64,000 nucleotides of DNA from Brevibacillus brevis (lineage in GTDB: Bacteria; Bacillota; Bacilli; Brevibacillales; Brevibacillaceae): positions 4,000,501-4,064,500 of the forward strand of contig NZ_CP041767.1 in NCBI RefSeq assembly GCF_022026395.1. The letters run 5' to 3'. The translations under genes and the position numbers were made by a program. Positions within the stretch are counted from its first letter, which is position 1. Each line of letters starts with the position of its first letter. The notes beneath the pieces are model-generated. The model was not told where the DNA came from. It ran no database searches and worked only from the letters and a program-made list of their open reading frames with translations. Shown piece by piece: positions 45,801-57,100 of this stretch.

Positions 45801-48172
45801 TGCAAACCGCTGATACCTGCGGCAGATTCAGCGTGTCCGATATTTGACTTCACTGAGCCTATGGAACAAAACTGCTGATCCTCTGTATATTGACGAAACG
45901 CTTTCACCAATCCTTGAATTTCAATCGGATCGCCTAAAGAGGTTCCGGTCCCGTGCGCTTCCACATAACTGATCGTTCTCGCGTCTACACCGCTCTTTTC
46001 CAGGCATGCTGTAATGACTTCTGCCTGAGCAACAGGGCTTGGCACAGAAGGCCCGCTCACCGAACCGACGTGGTTTACACTGCTTCCTTTTACCACGGCA
46101 TAAATATGATCGCCATCCTCAATCGCTTTGCGCAATGGCTTTAATACGACCGTACCGACGCCTTCTCCAGAAACATACCCGTCGCCATCCTTGCCAAAGG
46201 TATGACAATGACCATCACTCGAATGCATATCCATCATGCCGTATGACAAGTATTTGCCGGGATGCAAGGATAAATTGACCCCACCCGCCAATGCTACCTC
46301 ACATTCTCCTCGCTTGATGCTCTCCAGCGCCAAATGCACAGCCGTCAGCGAGGAGGAACAAACGGTGTCAATCGCCATACTCGGACCATGAAAATTACAA
46401 AAATAAGAAACGCGATTGGCAATCGGCGCATAGTTCAAGGACAACGGGAACATTTCGCCCCGCGACATCGCTTCCGCTCCGATGAGGGAATAATCCTTGT
46501 GCATCACGCCAACAAAGACACCAACCTGCCGCCTGTTACTGCTCCCCCGAGGCGGAACAATCGTCTTCGGCGTATAGCCTGCATCTTCCATCGCTTCCCA
46601 GCATGTTTCCAAAAACAAACGCTCCTGGGGGTCCATCGTTTCTGCTTCCCGCGGCGATATTCTGAAAAAGGGAGAATCAAAGCAATCGGGGTCTTCAATA
46701 AACCCTCCCCATTTGGACATTTGCTTCCCAGAAGGGGATTTGAGTTCTCCAAACTGCTGCCAATCCCAGCGAGATTTCGGGACTTCTTTGATGCAGTCTT
46801 TGCCTTCTTTTAAATTCATCCAGAATTCATGGAGATTTCTTGCCTCTGGATAGCGACCTGCCATCCCGATGATCGCAATTTCTTCATTGGGAATCGCTGC
46901 GTGATTCTCAGAGGTTGCTGATGAAGCTCCAACTTTTGCAGGTTGCGGCAACTCTTGCCTGCCTTCCTGTTTCGTCAAATCAAGCCCACTGAATACGGAA
47001 GCATGATTCTCGGCCAGATAGGCGGCCAACTCAGCGATATTCGTATACTCAAACAATAAAGTAGGAGCCAAAGACACTCCTACTTTCGCTTCGACAGCCT
47101 TCACCACTTCCAACAAGCCTGGTGAGTTCAACCCCATTTCATAGTAACCAATCTGCGTATCAATCAACGCAGCCGGAACTTGTAATCGCTCTGCCAGCAG
47201 TTGTTGTAAAAAAGTTTGTGCTTTACTTACGACGACAGATTGCGATTCATTCGCCTCATGAACGGGTCCTTTCGAAAGAGACACCGGTTGCTTCGATGGT
47301 TGGAAATCGGCTCGAAGCGGAGGTACTTCGTTTTTATTGGAATGGATCAGGCCAGGATCACGAACGAGCTTGCCTGCAAAATTTTGCAAATGCGCAATTT
47401 TTTTGCCTGAACGATCAAAGAACTCCATCGTCATATACATCAGTTCATTTTTTCTTTGGATGGATGAAGTTTGTACTCTGGCAAAGCAATGCTGCTGCAA
47501 TAGGGCGGAAGCACGAAAAGATTCATAAAAAAGCGGCAAAAATAGCCGTTGCTCTCCTTGTATAACCGAAGTGAACAATACCATCGAGCCGATCGCAGAC
47601 CCATCGATCAAGGTCGGGTGAAACATGAACCCTTCCGCACTGGGAAGGGCATGTTTACCGAGTGAAATATCCATTACCGCCGTAGAATCTGTTTCGTAAA
47701 TCGTTCCTTCTGCCTTCATAAAACCTGTATGGACCAATTCCTGACGACGGCATTGCTCATATACGTCATGAAGATTGATCTTTTTGTTTGCCGCTTGCTC
47801 TAGCATGGGAAGATCCAGCGTCTCATCGAACTGCGCAGAGGCACTTTGATGCATTTCAGCAGTGACATACAGCTTTTTCTCCAAGTCTAAAATGCCGTTA
47901 CGCTGTGTCTGACCCTCCATCCGAATCTGCCACTGCCCTGTTTTGCCTTGCGTGCACTGAATGCTCAGCATGACATCATAATCTTGTCCCACCATGATCG
48001 GATGATAGATCGTTAGATTGCGAAGCTCAAGCTCGCGGTAATCATGACCATTTTCCCGAAACATTTGATACAACAGATCAATATGGGCTAATCCGGGCAA
48101 CAGTTCCTGACCGTGCGCTTTATGATTTTTGAGGATTGGATGGTTGATCGTTAAGAGAAACTGATCATGCAC
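36812..48172 (-). CDS. Trans-AT PKS: DH-ACP-KS-DH-KR-ACP-KS-DH-KR-ACP*
   Basis: 3786 residues, no AT domain. Order: DH-fold domain (~1-280, HKAHGQELLPG; second motif HPTLIDGSAI has Asp but not the usual Gln); ACP (GLNSPGLL, ~346); KS (~430-870, DTVCSSS, EAHGTGT); an ACP-like insert without the serine (EYGVDLVQI, ~961); DH (~1157-1470, DSALQ present); KR (~1690-1900, VIGGAGGIG, SNYAAG); remnant C-methyltransferase (~1950-2110); ACP (YGIDSIMIV, ~2172); KS (~2277-2720, DTACSSS); DH (~2890-3200, HLGNGQRFFP but ESLLQ for DSALQ); KR (~3410-3640); ACP-like domain with GFDP instead of GFDS (~3728). GTG at 48172 follows GGAGGG that overlaps the previous stop, so translation is coupled. The N-terminal DH-ACP completes a module begun by the KS0 of the preceding protein. 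Confidence 0.93.
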   Translation of the reverse strand: MHDQFLLTINHPILKNHKAHGQELLPGLAHIDLLYQMFRENGHDYRELELRNLTIYHPIMVGQDYDVMLSIQCTQGKTGQWQIRMEGQTQRNGILDLEKKLYVTAEMHQSASAQFDETLDLPMLEQAANKKINLHDVYEQCRRQELVHTGFMKAEGTIYETDSTAVMDISLGKHALPSAEGFMFHPTLIDGSAIGSMVLFTSVIQGEQRLFLPLFYESFRASALLQQHCFARVQTSSIQRKNELMYMTMEFFDRSGKKIAHLQNFAGKLVRDPGLIHSNKNEVPPLRADFQPSKQPVSLSKGPVHEANESQSVVVSKAQTFLQQLLAERLQVPAALIDTQIGYYEMGLNSPGLLEVVKAVEAKVGVSLAPTLLFEYTNIAELAAYLAENHASVFSGLDLTKQEGRQELPQPAKVGASSATSENHAAIPNEEIAIIGMAGRYPEARNLHEFWMNLKEGKDCIKEVPKSRWDWQQFGELKSPSGKQMSKWGGFIEDPDCFDSPFFRISPREAETMDPQERLFLETCWEAMEDAGYTPKTIVPPRGSSNRRQVGVFVGVMHKDYSLIGAEAMSRGEMFPLSLNYAPIANRVSYFCNFHGPSMAIDTVCSSSLTAVHLALESIKRGECEVALAGGVNLSLHPGKYLSYGMMDMHSSDGHCHTFGKDGDGYVSGEGVGTVVLKPLRKAIEDGDHIYAVVKGSSVNHVGSVSGPSVPSPVAQAEVITACLEKSGVDARTISYVEAHGTGTSLGDPIEIQGLVKAFRQYTEDQQFCSIGSVKSNIGHAESAAGISGLQKAVLQLYHKTLVASLHAKEVNPFIHFAQSPFYVQQRTEEWKSVIMENGQEVSVPRRAGVSSFGASGSNAHLILEEYIPVETKPKAQAIAHKNHPVMIPLSAKNKERLLVYAQKVADFLKRASSGNHPQPSEEEKQKQLQEMLEKKLRRMLSTIIHVAESSIEFEQEWHEYGVDLVQITQLKQKLQEELHIQLDFKEFDQGSSIASVIASLMDSHRDEIEVEIQSFADRETQIDLENVAYTLQVGREAMKERVAFVVEDIPELIGKLEAFSRGENTIDHCWIGSLKSNNDQDSQQLIQSWIAEGDIRKIAECWVTGNEMDWEQLYQNNKPRRVPLPTYPFAKNRYWIPESKSKSVSRKTAAPFMSETAIHPLLQRNTSDFSEQRFSSTFTGQEFFLSDHVVKNQRILPGVAYLEMARAAAEQATAALTEEPAQIQLKNVVWTRPIVVGDQPAQIHIGLVPEENGEITFEIYSELEAMDAEPVVHSQGSVMLHVVAEKHALNLPSLQAECNQRAFSSEQCYSIFHAIGMDYGSAHQGIDALYVGEGQVLAKLSLPATVSEMENPFVLHPSLMDSALQASIGLMMVGEETPSADGHSSRKPSLPFAMEEVEIYGKCTSSMWAYVRYSAISSADDKVQKLDIDLCDEKGTVCVRIKGYSMRVLEDGKQASHVSSKSASSATSLEPPVGNLMLSAVWDVTPVEKGQLFPTADEQVVIVGGNEENRIAIQQYYPRAKVLSIQAENTMEEIVYRLEELGSIDHLVWIAPFDAIDSLADHRLIAGQDQGVILCFRTIKALLHLGYGSKELGWSVITVQAQPICHTDVVNPCHASIHGLIGSMAKEYPNWKIRLMDVEAESEWPLDDMLRLPRDRQGRPWVYRQGEWYRQQLLTVDHPPIDQTRLKQSGIYVVIGGAGGIGEAWTEYMIRTYQAQIIWIGRRQKNEEIQAKIDRLAAFGPAPDYIAADATQQDALQQAYEQIKQTYQRIDGVVHSAMVLVEESLENMQEEGFRAVLSSKVDVSVNIALVFEKEPLDFVLFFSSLMAVTKAPKQSNYAAGCTFKDAYAHQLTQAWPYAVKLINWGYWSSGQVEDTHQEMVETYRRLEQIGIGLIQPQEAMQAIETLLAGAMDQIAFMKITKPVVIEGMKVEEWVDVHSAIYPSTLQLSAHENEGLADVVAAFIKERVKHDQSAGIRILELGAGTESTSSFLSQKLHAYQSFVSFEAFDPEAALSEQGLDAGEYDLIITANNLHTAQQIRQTLRNCKNLLKRNGLLLVKEMMEENVRKDLTEGLTLPLEGWQKGLRDEGYRVVSYPQLIIAESDGVVRKSKQQQKSMGTSASSLPTPSNADRGTSTEAMLREKSVAYFKQLVGETLKIPFDQIDSSAALEEYGIDSIMIVQMTNVLRKKMHQISTTLFFEYQTIDALVEHFMTTQADDLLALVGMEEQEPVQMQLTNSAASGKTTQEQAGSTFRKAKSRRFLHVPDPEAEKTTAPSRQDVAIIGLAGRYPQAGDVWEFWTRLKEGKNCITEVPKDRWNWQEFFSEEKGKRGYMYTKWGGFIEDIDKFDPLFFQISPNEAEQMDPQERLFLQTAYASMEDAGYTPATLGESRKIGVFVGVMNGNYPAGTSYWSIANRVSYLFNFQGPSLAVDTACSSSLTAIHLALESLYSGTSECAIAGGVNLIVDPFHYIRLSGATMLSAGDRCKSFGDQADGFVDGEGVGAIVLKPLQKAIADGDHIYGVIKGSMLNAGGKTNGYTVPNPIAQSQVIHEALQRAGVDARAVSYIEAHGTGTALGDPIEIAGLTRAFGQHTKDKQFCAIGSAKSNIGHTESAAGIAGLTKILLQMKYGQIAPSLHAEVMNPNIDFSDTPFAVQQKLAEWQRPIIEINGVTKEYPRIAGLSSFGAGGANVHIVIEEYREKDRQPENSSQPQHPKVIVLSAKNEERLLAQVNRLLKAIKEESFTDAHLADIAFTLQVGREALEERLAVLVRSVDELAEKLTHFAEGEENIAELYRGRVKRNHDTVALFADEDMKQTVETWIAKGKFAKLMNLWVKGVSFDWNKLYSEDKPRRVSLPTYPFARERYWIDVEKPKAAGMNESSSVRGDILHPLLHKNTSDLYELRYSSIFTGQEPFLADHLGNGQRFFPLTAYLEMARAAVKQAAGDREGTLSGIRMSHIVTDQPLLVGDDLVQVHLGIHPEDTGELSYEIYSKSNEDDTESVVHSQGMVEFTSFVEAPILDLPALQAESSEMLTARQCCELLKERGMADHLSFEGIEEVYRAREQVLVKLSLPSIAMETAGQFVLHPSLLESLLQSSRYLITEAASSDSISFIRPDGSFVLEELEIYENHPAVLYALIRYSEDTQAENKKIDIDLCDEAGRIGVRMRGFSMGSEKRGATVRETQETVTQETVTSAPALMGTTMLTPVWNAVSVENGEVIPSMSDQVVIVCAEEKDRSLLQHHYPQATVLPLQSDDSIEVIASKLEEQGVVDHIMWVAPDSCVKSVKEESVMNEQERGVIQVFRLIKALLALGYQTRDLGWTIITVQAQAIYQKEKVHPTHASIHGLIGSMAKEYPNWKVRLVDLEAHAEWPLRDIFTLPADAHGNAWAYHGHTWYRQQLMPVQRPFTKQTVYRQHGVYVVIGGAGGIGQAWSEYMIRTYQAQVIWIGRRMKDESIQNKINQLAALGPAPLYIEADATDRESLQSAYEEIKKQHGKINGVIHSAIVLLDRSLANMDETTFRAGLVPKVEVSVRMSQVFGEDPLDFVLFFSSINSFTKSPGQSNYAAGCAFKDAFAHQLAKEWTCAVKVMNWGYWGSVGIVASKGYQERMEQIGIGSIEPSEGMEALEALLTGPMNQLALMKTTKPLEMEGINTQESVAVVSTKISSSMASIKNKLKVKEMPKAAYFASEAGTGTDSLFENVQATIIQLASQILKVESEEIDTDSELKEYGFDPIKLTEFSTKINQTYKLELTPAAMMDYPTLKHITEFLVNATQKSQPAREQDKPVLYV

Positions 48173-48174
48173 GT

Positions 48175-51100
48175 TTATCCCTCCACTATTTGTCGCTTCC
48201 AAATACTGGTCGTATGGTTGGGTTTCTGACTCACATATGTCAGTGTTTTTGTTGGACGCCCTGCCTCTTCACGGTAAACGTCAAATCGGTTTAACGTCGG
48301 AGGTGCAATCGAATGTCGTTTGTTCGGACGTGAGACTGCCTCCTCCCAGGATTGTAAAACGACGTTGGCGTTCGTTCCCCCATCCGCAAAACAATTAATC
48401 GCTGCTATTCTGGGTGAATCGTTCCATTCAGAAAGCTGTCGTTGAAAATAAAACGGCGTTGACTCCATATGGAAATGGGTCATCGGCTCTTGCCCTGACA
48501 AGAACGGAACCAATTGTTGGTGTTTGAGCATCAGCACGACTTTTATCAAGCTGGCAATCCCTTCTGCACATAATGGATGACCGATGTTTGGCTTGATCGA
48601 TCCTAATCCGCAAGCGGCCATACGAGATGAGCGATAGACAGACTGAATGGCTTTGAGTTCAAGTAAATCTGTAACCTCTGAACCAGAACCATTCGCTTCT
48701 ATATAGCTGATTTGTTCTGGATTCACGCCAGCTTTCGCCAGTGCCGACTGCATAACTTCTTTTTGGGCTTGCAAATTCGGGGTGGCAGGACCTGCCGTTC
48801 GTCCATCATTGTTGACCGCTACTCCCTTGATGACGGCATGTATTTCATCACCATCAGCCAGTGCTTGCTCCACGGTCTTCAATAGAACCATTCCTACGCC
48901 TTCTCCCAATACGAGGCCGCCCGCACGCCTATCAAAAATATGGAAGACTGGCTCTTCGCTTAAAATCCCTCTTTGGTGGAACATCCGATGCGCTTCATCA
49001 CCGTTTAATACGTTTACCCCGCCGACGATAGCAGCCTCAATCTCTCCACTGCGAAGGGAATGAATCGCCATATTCATCCCGACCAGCGCCGAAGAGCATG
49101 CGGTATCGATGACCATACTCGGTCCTCTAAGATCGAAGTACTGGGAAATATTTGTGGCCAAATAGTTTTGTCCCACAGTCATAATCGGATTTTGCGTTTG
49201 ATGAAGACGCTCTTCACTTGGGCGGTGATTACTTCTTGCTCCGATGTAGACGCCTACCGCCCTTCCCTTGATGTCGTTCGATGTGTATCCTGCCTGATGC
49301 CATAGGTGAAGACTTTCCTCCAATACCAATAAGGCTTGCGGGTCCATGGCCTTGGCATCTTCTTTTGCAATCAGGAAGTAAGCAGGATCAAAAGCAGTTA
49401 TGTTGTCCAGAAGTCCTGCATGATAGGAATTTTCATACCCCCAGCGTTCCTTTGGCACAGCCCCAATGGCTGAACGGCCCTCCGCTAACAACTTCCAATA
49501 TTCATCCACGTTACGAGCACCCGGAAAACGGCAAGAGAGCCCCACTACCGCGATGTCAGACGGATTTGCCTGATTATATGGGGGAGCCTGACTACTCACC
49601 ATCTGGCTTTTCTTAGTTTCCCTGCGGATAGGCTGACTCTTCGGATGGTCGCTCATTTCAGGAGAAGTCAGCGTCAGTTCGTCAGAGATGGAATCGCCGT
49701 GATTGCTGGTTAGCCATTCTGCAAGTGTTTCGATGGTGGGATATTCATATAAAATCGTCGGGTCCAAGTCCTTGCCCAACCATTTACTGATCTCATTCAT
49801 CACTTGAGCCAGTAACACCGAATCGATCCCGTAGTCTGGAAACTCTTTGTCTATTTCCAATCTGGCAGGATCTATTTTCAGTTCCTTCGCAAACAGCTCA
49901 ATCAGTCTTTTTTGTGCTGTCTTCTCAAGACCCACTGAGCTTTGCGTCGGCTTGCCTGCTGGTGGACGATGAGGCGACAGGTTCACAACAGGAGCTTCTT
50001 GCTTTTTGTGTTGCATCAATTGCTGGGGTTCCCACAGTTCCTCGTTAATGGCTGCCGGGAACACTACAGGACCAATTTTTTTCAAAAGAATATGATCCAG
50101 TAATCGCAGTCCTTGCTCGTCAGTGATGTGTACGAGTCCTGTTTGTTGATAGGCTTTGGTCGTAACTGCACCGATCCCGGTTTCCTTCCAGCTCGGCCAC
50201 TGAATGCTGACGATCGGGCAAAAATCCGCATGTGCCGCTGCAAAAAAATCCATATAGGCATTGGCTAACGCGTAATCACTCTGCCCCGCTGCTAAGGACG
50301 GAATGATTGCCGAAACAGATGAAAAGAGAACGAAGAACTGTAAAGGCTCGTCCTTGCAGAGTTCGTATAGCGCATGCAGCCCTGCCACTTTCGGTTGTAA
50401 TACCTGCTGAATTCCATCCGTCGTTTTCCGAATAAACGCCGGATTTTGATCATCGCTAAAACCAGCGCAATGAATCACCCCGCCAATCGGCCCCATCGTC
50501 TGTTTCAACTCGCGCAAATGCTGTTGCCAAGCCTCTTCATCGGTTAAGGATACAGAGAGGACTTCAACCTGTACGTCTTGCTTTTCCAAAGCTTGTACCG
50601 CCCGAATTTTCTTTGCTGCGGAAGTGCTTTGCGTCTCATAGGCTCCCCATTGCTCGCGTGGCGGCAGACTTTCTCTCCCTGTGAGCACCAGTTTTTTGAC
50701 ACCATGACGCTCTACAAAATGTTTGGCGCATAGATATCCAAGCCCTCGGGTGCCGCCTGTGATCAACAGAACATGGTTCTCAGGGAAAACAAACGCTGGT
50801 TCCTGACTGTCTGCTACCCTCTCTTCCTGAAGATAAGCCCTATAACGCTCACCCGCTCGATAGCAAACCTCTGTTTCCTGAGCATCGATAAGAAACTCTG
50901 CTGCAATCTGTTGCGCAAGTTCTTCTCCATCAGCCAATGGCTCCAAATCCACATGACGTGATTGCAGATGCTTGTATTCACTTTGCAGCATGCGGTATAC
51001 CCCAACACGTGAGGCCCCCGTCAAATTGACAGAGTCATTCTGGAAGGATTCCAAGCCTTTTGTCACACCCAATAGCGTCAAGCCTTCCTTATGACCATTC

Positions 51101-54100
51101 TCAATGAGTTGTTGCAGCCATGGAATCCAAGCCAGCGAATCGGGATGCTGACGCCCACAACCGATCAAATCGATAATGCCATCATAGTTTTTCCACTCCG
51201 TCTCATCCTGGTGGAATCGTGATTCGAGCTCGTTCAGTTCCAGAATTTCACACTTGGCGAAATGGTTGGACAGTTGAATCGCCAAATGCTTCGTTTCATC
51301 CGTTGTGAAAATACCAATCGTTCGATGAGCTGCTTTGGTTGGCATCGCTGGGCAGGCCTTCCATTGCTTTTTCAAAATGCGCATGTCTGGCTGAACCGCA
51401 ATCTGCTCATATGTGGATCGGGATGCTGCACCTGTAAATGACGTATGTCCACCAGGCACCCAATAAGCTTCTCGGCTAAACGGATAGGTTGGAAGACTAA
51501 TCCGCCGAGGCTTTCTCTCCCCATACAAGCTGCTCCAGTCAATGTTTAGCCCTTTCACCCAAACGTCCAGCAATTTGCTGTATTTTCCTTTGTTCATCCA
51601 GGAATCAATCATTTGCGGCATATCATCATCGGCTGCAAAGATTGCCAAGGTGTCTTTATGACGTTTTACCTGTCCGTGGTACAGGTCTTCAATGTCCTTC
51701 TGTCTTCCTATGAATTGCTTCAATTTCTCTTCAAGCTCCATCATCGAGCCCGCAATCACAGCCAAACGTTCCTCCATCGGTTCTCGTCCCACTTGAAGGG
51801 TATAGGCCATTTCAGCTAAATCCGCATCAGACAATCCCTGTTCTGCAATGTATTCGAGCAGTCGTTGTACCCGTTGTTGAAGCTGATCTTCATTCTTGGC
51901 CGACAGGAGAATCAAGGCAGGATTTTGCGGACTTGCCATTATGGTAGCCTGCTCTTGCATTTTTGGAATGTATTCTTCAATCACGACATGGGCATTCGAT
52001 CCGCCCGCACCAAAACTGCTCACACCAGCGCGGCGTGGAACTTCCCGTCCGTCAATGACAGGGCGTTTCCACTCCGCCAGCTCTTGCTGAACAACAAACG
52101 GCGTCACGCTGAAATCTATATTCGGGTTGAGTACTTCAGCATGCAGGGATGGTGCTAATTGTCCATGCTTAAGTTGCAATAAGACCTTCGTCACCCCAGC
52201 GATTCCCGCCGCACTCTCACAATGCCCGATGTTGGACTTCGCCGATCCAATGGCACAAAACTGTTTGTCATTTGTGTACACTTGGAAAGCCTTCGTTAGG
52301 CCCGTAATTTCAATTGGATCACCCAGAGAGGTACCCGTACCATGTGCTTCCAGATAGCTGATCGTCCGTGGATCGATTCCGGCTTTTTGAAAAGCACGTC
52401 CAATAACCCGAGCTTGGGCATTCGGGCTAGGCACATTGTATCCATTCGTTTTTCCTCCGTGGTTAACGGCGGTTCCTTTTATCACACCATAAATTTGATC
52501 TCCATCGGCAATCGCTTTCGCCAGAGGTTTAAGCAGGACTGCTCCCACCCCCTCGCCAGGTACATACCCGTCGCCGCCGATTCCAAAGCTTTCGCATCGT
52601 CCCTTGCTGGATGCGAATTTGCCTTGTCCAAGCATCAAGTATTTGTTGGGGTGAATGGAAATGTTGACACCACCTGCGATAGCAGCCTCACATTCCCCTT
52701 GCTGTAGGCTTTGGCAAGCCAAATGAATGGTTGTCAGGGAAGAGGAACACATCGTATCGACCGCCATGCTAGGTCCATGGAAGTTGCAGAAATAAGAAAC
52801 CCGATTCGCAATGGAGGCTGGACTTCCTGCCAGCGCCATCGGTCTACCGAGCATCGTTTCCTGGGCTCCATAGAGCTGGTATTCTTCGTACATGACTCCG
52901 ACGTAAACCCCGACATTACCGCCTAGACCCATGCCAGGTGTCGCGCCGAGCGATTCACGCGTATACCCTGCATCCTCTAACGTTTCATAGACGCACTCCA
53001 GGAACAAACGCTCTTGGGGGTCCATGATTTCAGCCTCTCTTGGTGTGATATTGAAAAATAACGGGTCAAATTGATCAACACCGTCCAGGAAACCTCCCCA
53101 CTTGCTGTAGGTTTTTCCTTGCTTTTTCTTATCTGCATCAAAGAACAGGCTGTGATCCCAGCGCTCTTCGGGAATTTCTGTGACACAATCCTTGCCATCG
53201 CGCAGGTTACGCCAGAACTCGCTCATATTTCTAGCTTTCGGATAACGACCGGAGACCCCAATAATCGCAATGTCTAAGGCGTCATTTGCTGGTTTGGTTT
53301 CACTCGTCGTTTCCTTCAACACGTTTCCCCTGCTCCTGCGATTGTGGATGATCGGTTTTGCCGTTGCAGCAACCATCGTCTGAGCAACGCTCGACCTTTT
53401 CACAGGGGATGCCGTCGGTGCTTCTTTCTCATCCATCCCAAGGATACTCATCATTTGATCCCCGTGCGCTGCCAGGAAGTATTTTGCAATTTCTTCGATG
53501 GTTTGATATTCGAAAAAGAGTGTTTTCGACAACGAACCAAACGTTTTTTCTAATTCGTTTGTTAATTGCATGACCATAATCGAGTCAATTCCGTACTTTT
53601 CCAACAAGGCATCTGCTTCGATGCGGTCTATTGGCAGCTTGATCACGGAAGAGACCAGCTTTTTGAAGTAATAGATCGCTTTTTCCTTTGGCAAATGATG
53701 ACTCGCTGGTTGTATGACGGTTGAAGCTTTGACTTCTTGTTCTGTTGTCTTCTGTCTTCCCACCACCGCTGCGTGGAGGCGTTGTAAATCTCCTTCCATG
53801 ACCATCACCTGATCTTTTCGAGAAGCTACGGCTTCATAAAAAGCGCGAATGCCCGTCGCGGTGTGCAAGGCGATCATTCCGAGCCTTTGTTTCACCATCT
53901 CCTCAACTGCTTCATCTACTTGCATCCCGCCCTCTTTCCAGAGCGGCCAGTTGATAGAGACTGTTTGACCCTGACGTTGCTTTGCCTGCACCCGTTCATT
54001 CCGATCTTTCGCATAGCCGTCCATAAAGGCATTCGCGCAAGCATAGTCTGCCTGACCACTATTTCCTGCACTTCCTGCTATCGAAGAAAAGAGGACGAAG

Positions 54101-57100
54101 AAATCGAGAGGCTGATCTTTACTTGCCTCATCCAAATTTGTAAGACCGGCCACTTTTGGCGCTATCACTTGGTCCCATTCTTCTGTCGTTTTCTTGAGGA
54201 TGAAGTTGTCTCGAACGACACCCGCGCTATGGATGATGCCGTGAAGACCTCCGAATTCCTGTTGAATACTTTGGATGAGCTGGATTACTTCCTGCTTGTC
54301 CGTCACATCAACTTGACGGTAGACAACCCTTGCACCTGATTTTTCCCATTCATGAAGCATCGCTTGTTTATCTTCACGCAGAGGAGAACGTCCTGTGAGA
54401 ATTAAGGTTGCCCGTTTCGCTTGATTCGCGATTTCCCTTGCAAAAATCACCCCTAAACCGCCTGCTCCACCCGTAATCAAATAGGTTCCTTGATCTTTCC
54501 ACGGAATAGTGACCTCATCATGCAATGGCTTGGTTTCACACCAGCCCAGTACATAACGTTTCCCCTCTTGATAGCGAATTCGGTCATCCATAGGATGGCA
54601 CGCATTCTCTTGCAGCTTGCTTGCGATTTCTGCCGCACGTTCACCTGGGTTTATTTCAATGAATTGGCCGATTAGATTAGGATTCTCCTGCTGCGCTGTT
54701 TTCAGCAAGCCAGAAAGTCCGCTTAGGTATGATTGTTCCGCTTTGTCGGGAACGACGACCTGCACTAACACTTTGCCAAGTATCTTTTGTTGGAAGAGGC
54801 TTTGGATTTCCAAAAATACTTGGGAAGCATAGGCCTCGAACCTGTCGGCAATGTCCTCCTGTTGGGATTGCAAAGGAATCAAGCGCACTTCGTTCATCTG
54901 TGCTGAAATACTTGCAAGCGACGCTGCAAAACCTTCCACCATCATCACGATATGCTGTGCATAGGCAGGAGTCTCCGTTTCCTGAAGAACTGCTTGTTCC
55001 TTCCAGCAAGGATGCACCATCAACATTCCTTGGCCCTCTGTAGCTTCGAAGTCTGCCGCTTTACCATCCAACTTGCGAGACGAAAAGCGCTTCATTCTGA
55101 CAAGAACATTTCCCTGCTCGTCACATAAGTCAATATCCAGCTTCTGTACATGATCAGAAGCGTTGCTGCCATCGCTGTAGCGAATATACGCCCACATCTG
55201 TCGCGTGCATGGACTGAAGATTTCCAGCTCATCCAGCGCAAAAGGCAAGATTGGCTTGAGCGTATCGAAATTGTTAGCGAGACTCTTGTCATCAGCCCCT
55301 ATAAATAAGCCAATCGCCGCCTGCAAAGCCGAATCCATCATACTGGGGTGCAGCACAAACTGTTCTTCTGTCCCCAAAACAGCGAAAGGTAAAGACAGCT
55401 TTGCCAACACCCGATCCGTGCCTTTGTGCACTTCCACAATTCCTTGCAGCGCTGGACCATACTGCATTCCCATTGCTTTATAAAATTCATAGCATTGGCT
55501 GCCACTCAAAATGCTATGGCTACACGCGTCTTGTAGCATAGCGAGATCAAGCGCGGGCGTCTCGGCAACCGTATGGAATACGGCACTTCCCTGACTGTGC
55601 ACAATCTCTTTTGCTTCATTTCCTGTATGCTCACTATAGATGCGATAGCCAATCTCTCCACTGTCTTCCAGTTGAAGACCAATGTGAACATCGACAGGCT
55701 GATCATCGACAGCAATTGGCTTGGCCCACACCATATTTTTGAGCGTCAAGCCATTCTGTCCCGCTTTTAGGGCTCCCGCTGACTGATCGATTGCCGCGCG
55801 TGCCATTTCGAGATAAGCAACACCCGGTAAGAGCTGCTGTCCATTCACTACATGATCTGCCAAGAAAAATTCCTGTCCACGGAAGGTAGAACTATACCGC
55901 TGTTCCAACAATTCAGACGTGTTTTTCTGGATCAATGGGTGAAGGAAGAGCGTCCCTTCTGATGTGGCTGCCACTTCGCGCGCAAATTGCGTATCCATCT
56001 GTGGAATCCAATAACGTTCTCTTGCAAACGGATACGTAGGCAAGCTAATGCGACGAGGTTTCTTCTCACCGTAGAGCTTATGCCAATCAACCACGCCTCC
56101 ACTGACCCACAGATCAAGCAGCTTGGCGTATTTTCTTTTGCTTATCCAGGCATCGATTGCCTTTTGCAAATCTTCATCCGCTTCAAACACGGCGATTGTC
56201 TTTTTGTTACCTTTTACCTGTCCTCGGAATACATCTGTGATGCTTTCCTGTCCATCTACAAATTGCGTCAGCTTTTCCTGAAGCTCTTGAATGGAGCCGG
56301 CCATCACAGCCAGGCGTTCTTCCATGGCTTCTCGCCCAATTTGAAGCGTGTAAGCAATATCTGCTAAGTCCAGGTCAGAAATGGACTGATCCTTGATCGC
56401 AGCTAACAATCGCTGTGCCTGTTCGTGGAGCTGGCTTTCGTTCTTTGCTGACAGGAGAATGATCGCTGGATTTGCGTGACTTACATGGATCGCTGGACGT
56501 TTCTCATGGTCTGGAATGTATTCTTCCAAAACGATATGAGCATTCGAGCCACCCGCCCCAAAGCTGCTCACACCGGAGCGTCTTGGAAACTCCTGACCGT
56601 CAATGACAGGACGTTTCCATTCCGCCAGCTCTTGCTGGACGACAAACGGAGTTGCGCTGAAATCAATATTCGGGTTTAGCACCTCCGCATGCAAGGATGG
56701 TGCTAGTTGTCCGTATTTGAGCTGCAGCAGGATCTTCGTGATCCCGGCAATTCCCGCTGCACTCTCACAATGCCCGATATTGGATTTCGCTGATCCGATG
56801 GAGCAAAACTGCTTGTCAGTTGTGTACGCCTGGAAGGCTTTGGTCAAACCTGCGATCTCTATTGGATCTCCTAAAGAAGTACCTGTACCGTGCGCTTCCA
56901 AATAACTAATCGTCCGTGGATCAATTCCTGCCTCCTTCAAGGCACGCCCAATTACACTCGCTTGTGCATTCGGATTAGGTACGGTATAGCCATTTGTTTT
57001 GCCGCCATGGTTAATGGCGCTTCCTTTTATCACACCGTAAATTTGATCTCCGTCGGCAATTGCTTTCGCCAAAGGCTTAAGCAGTACCGCTCCGACACCT

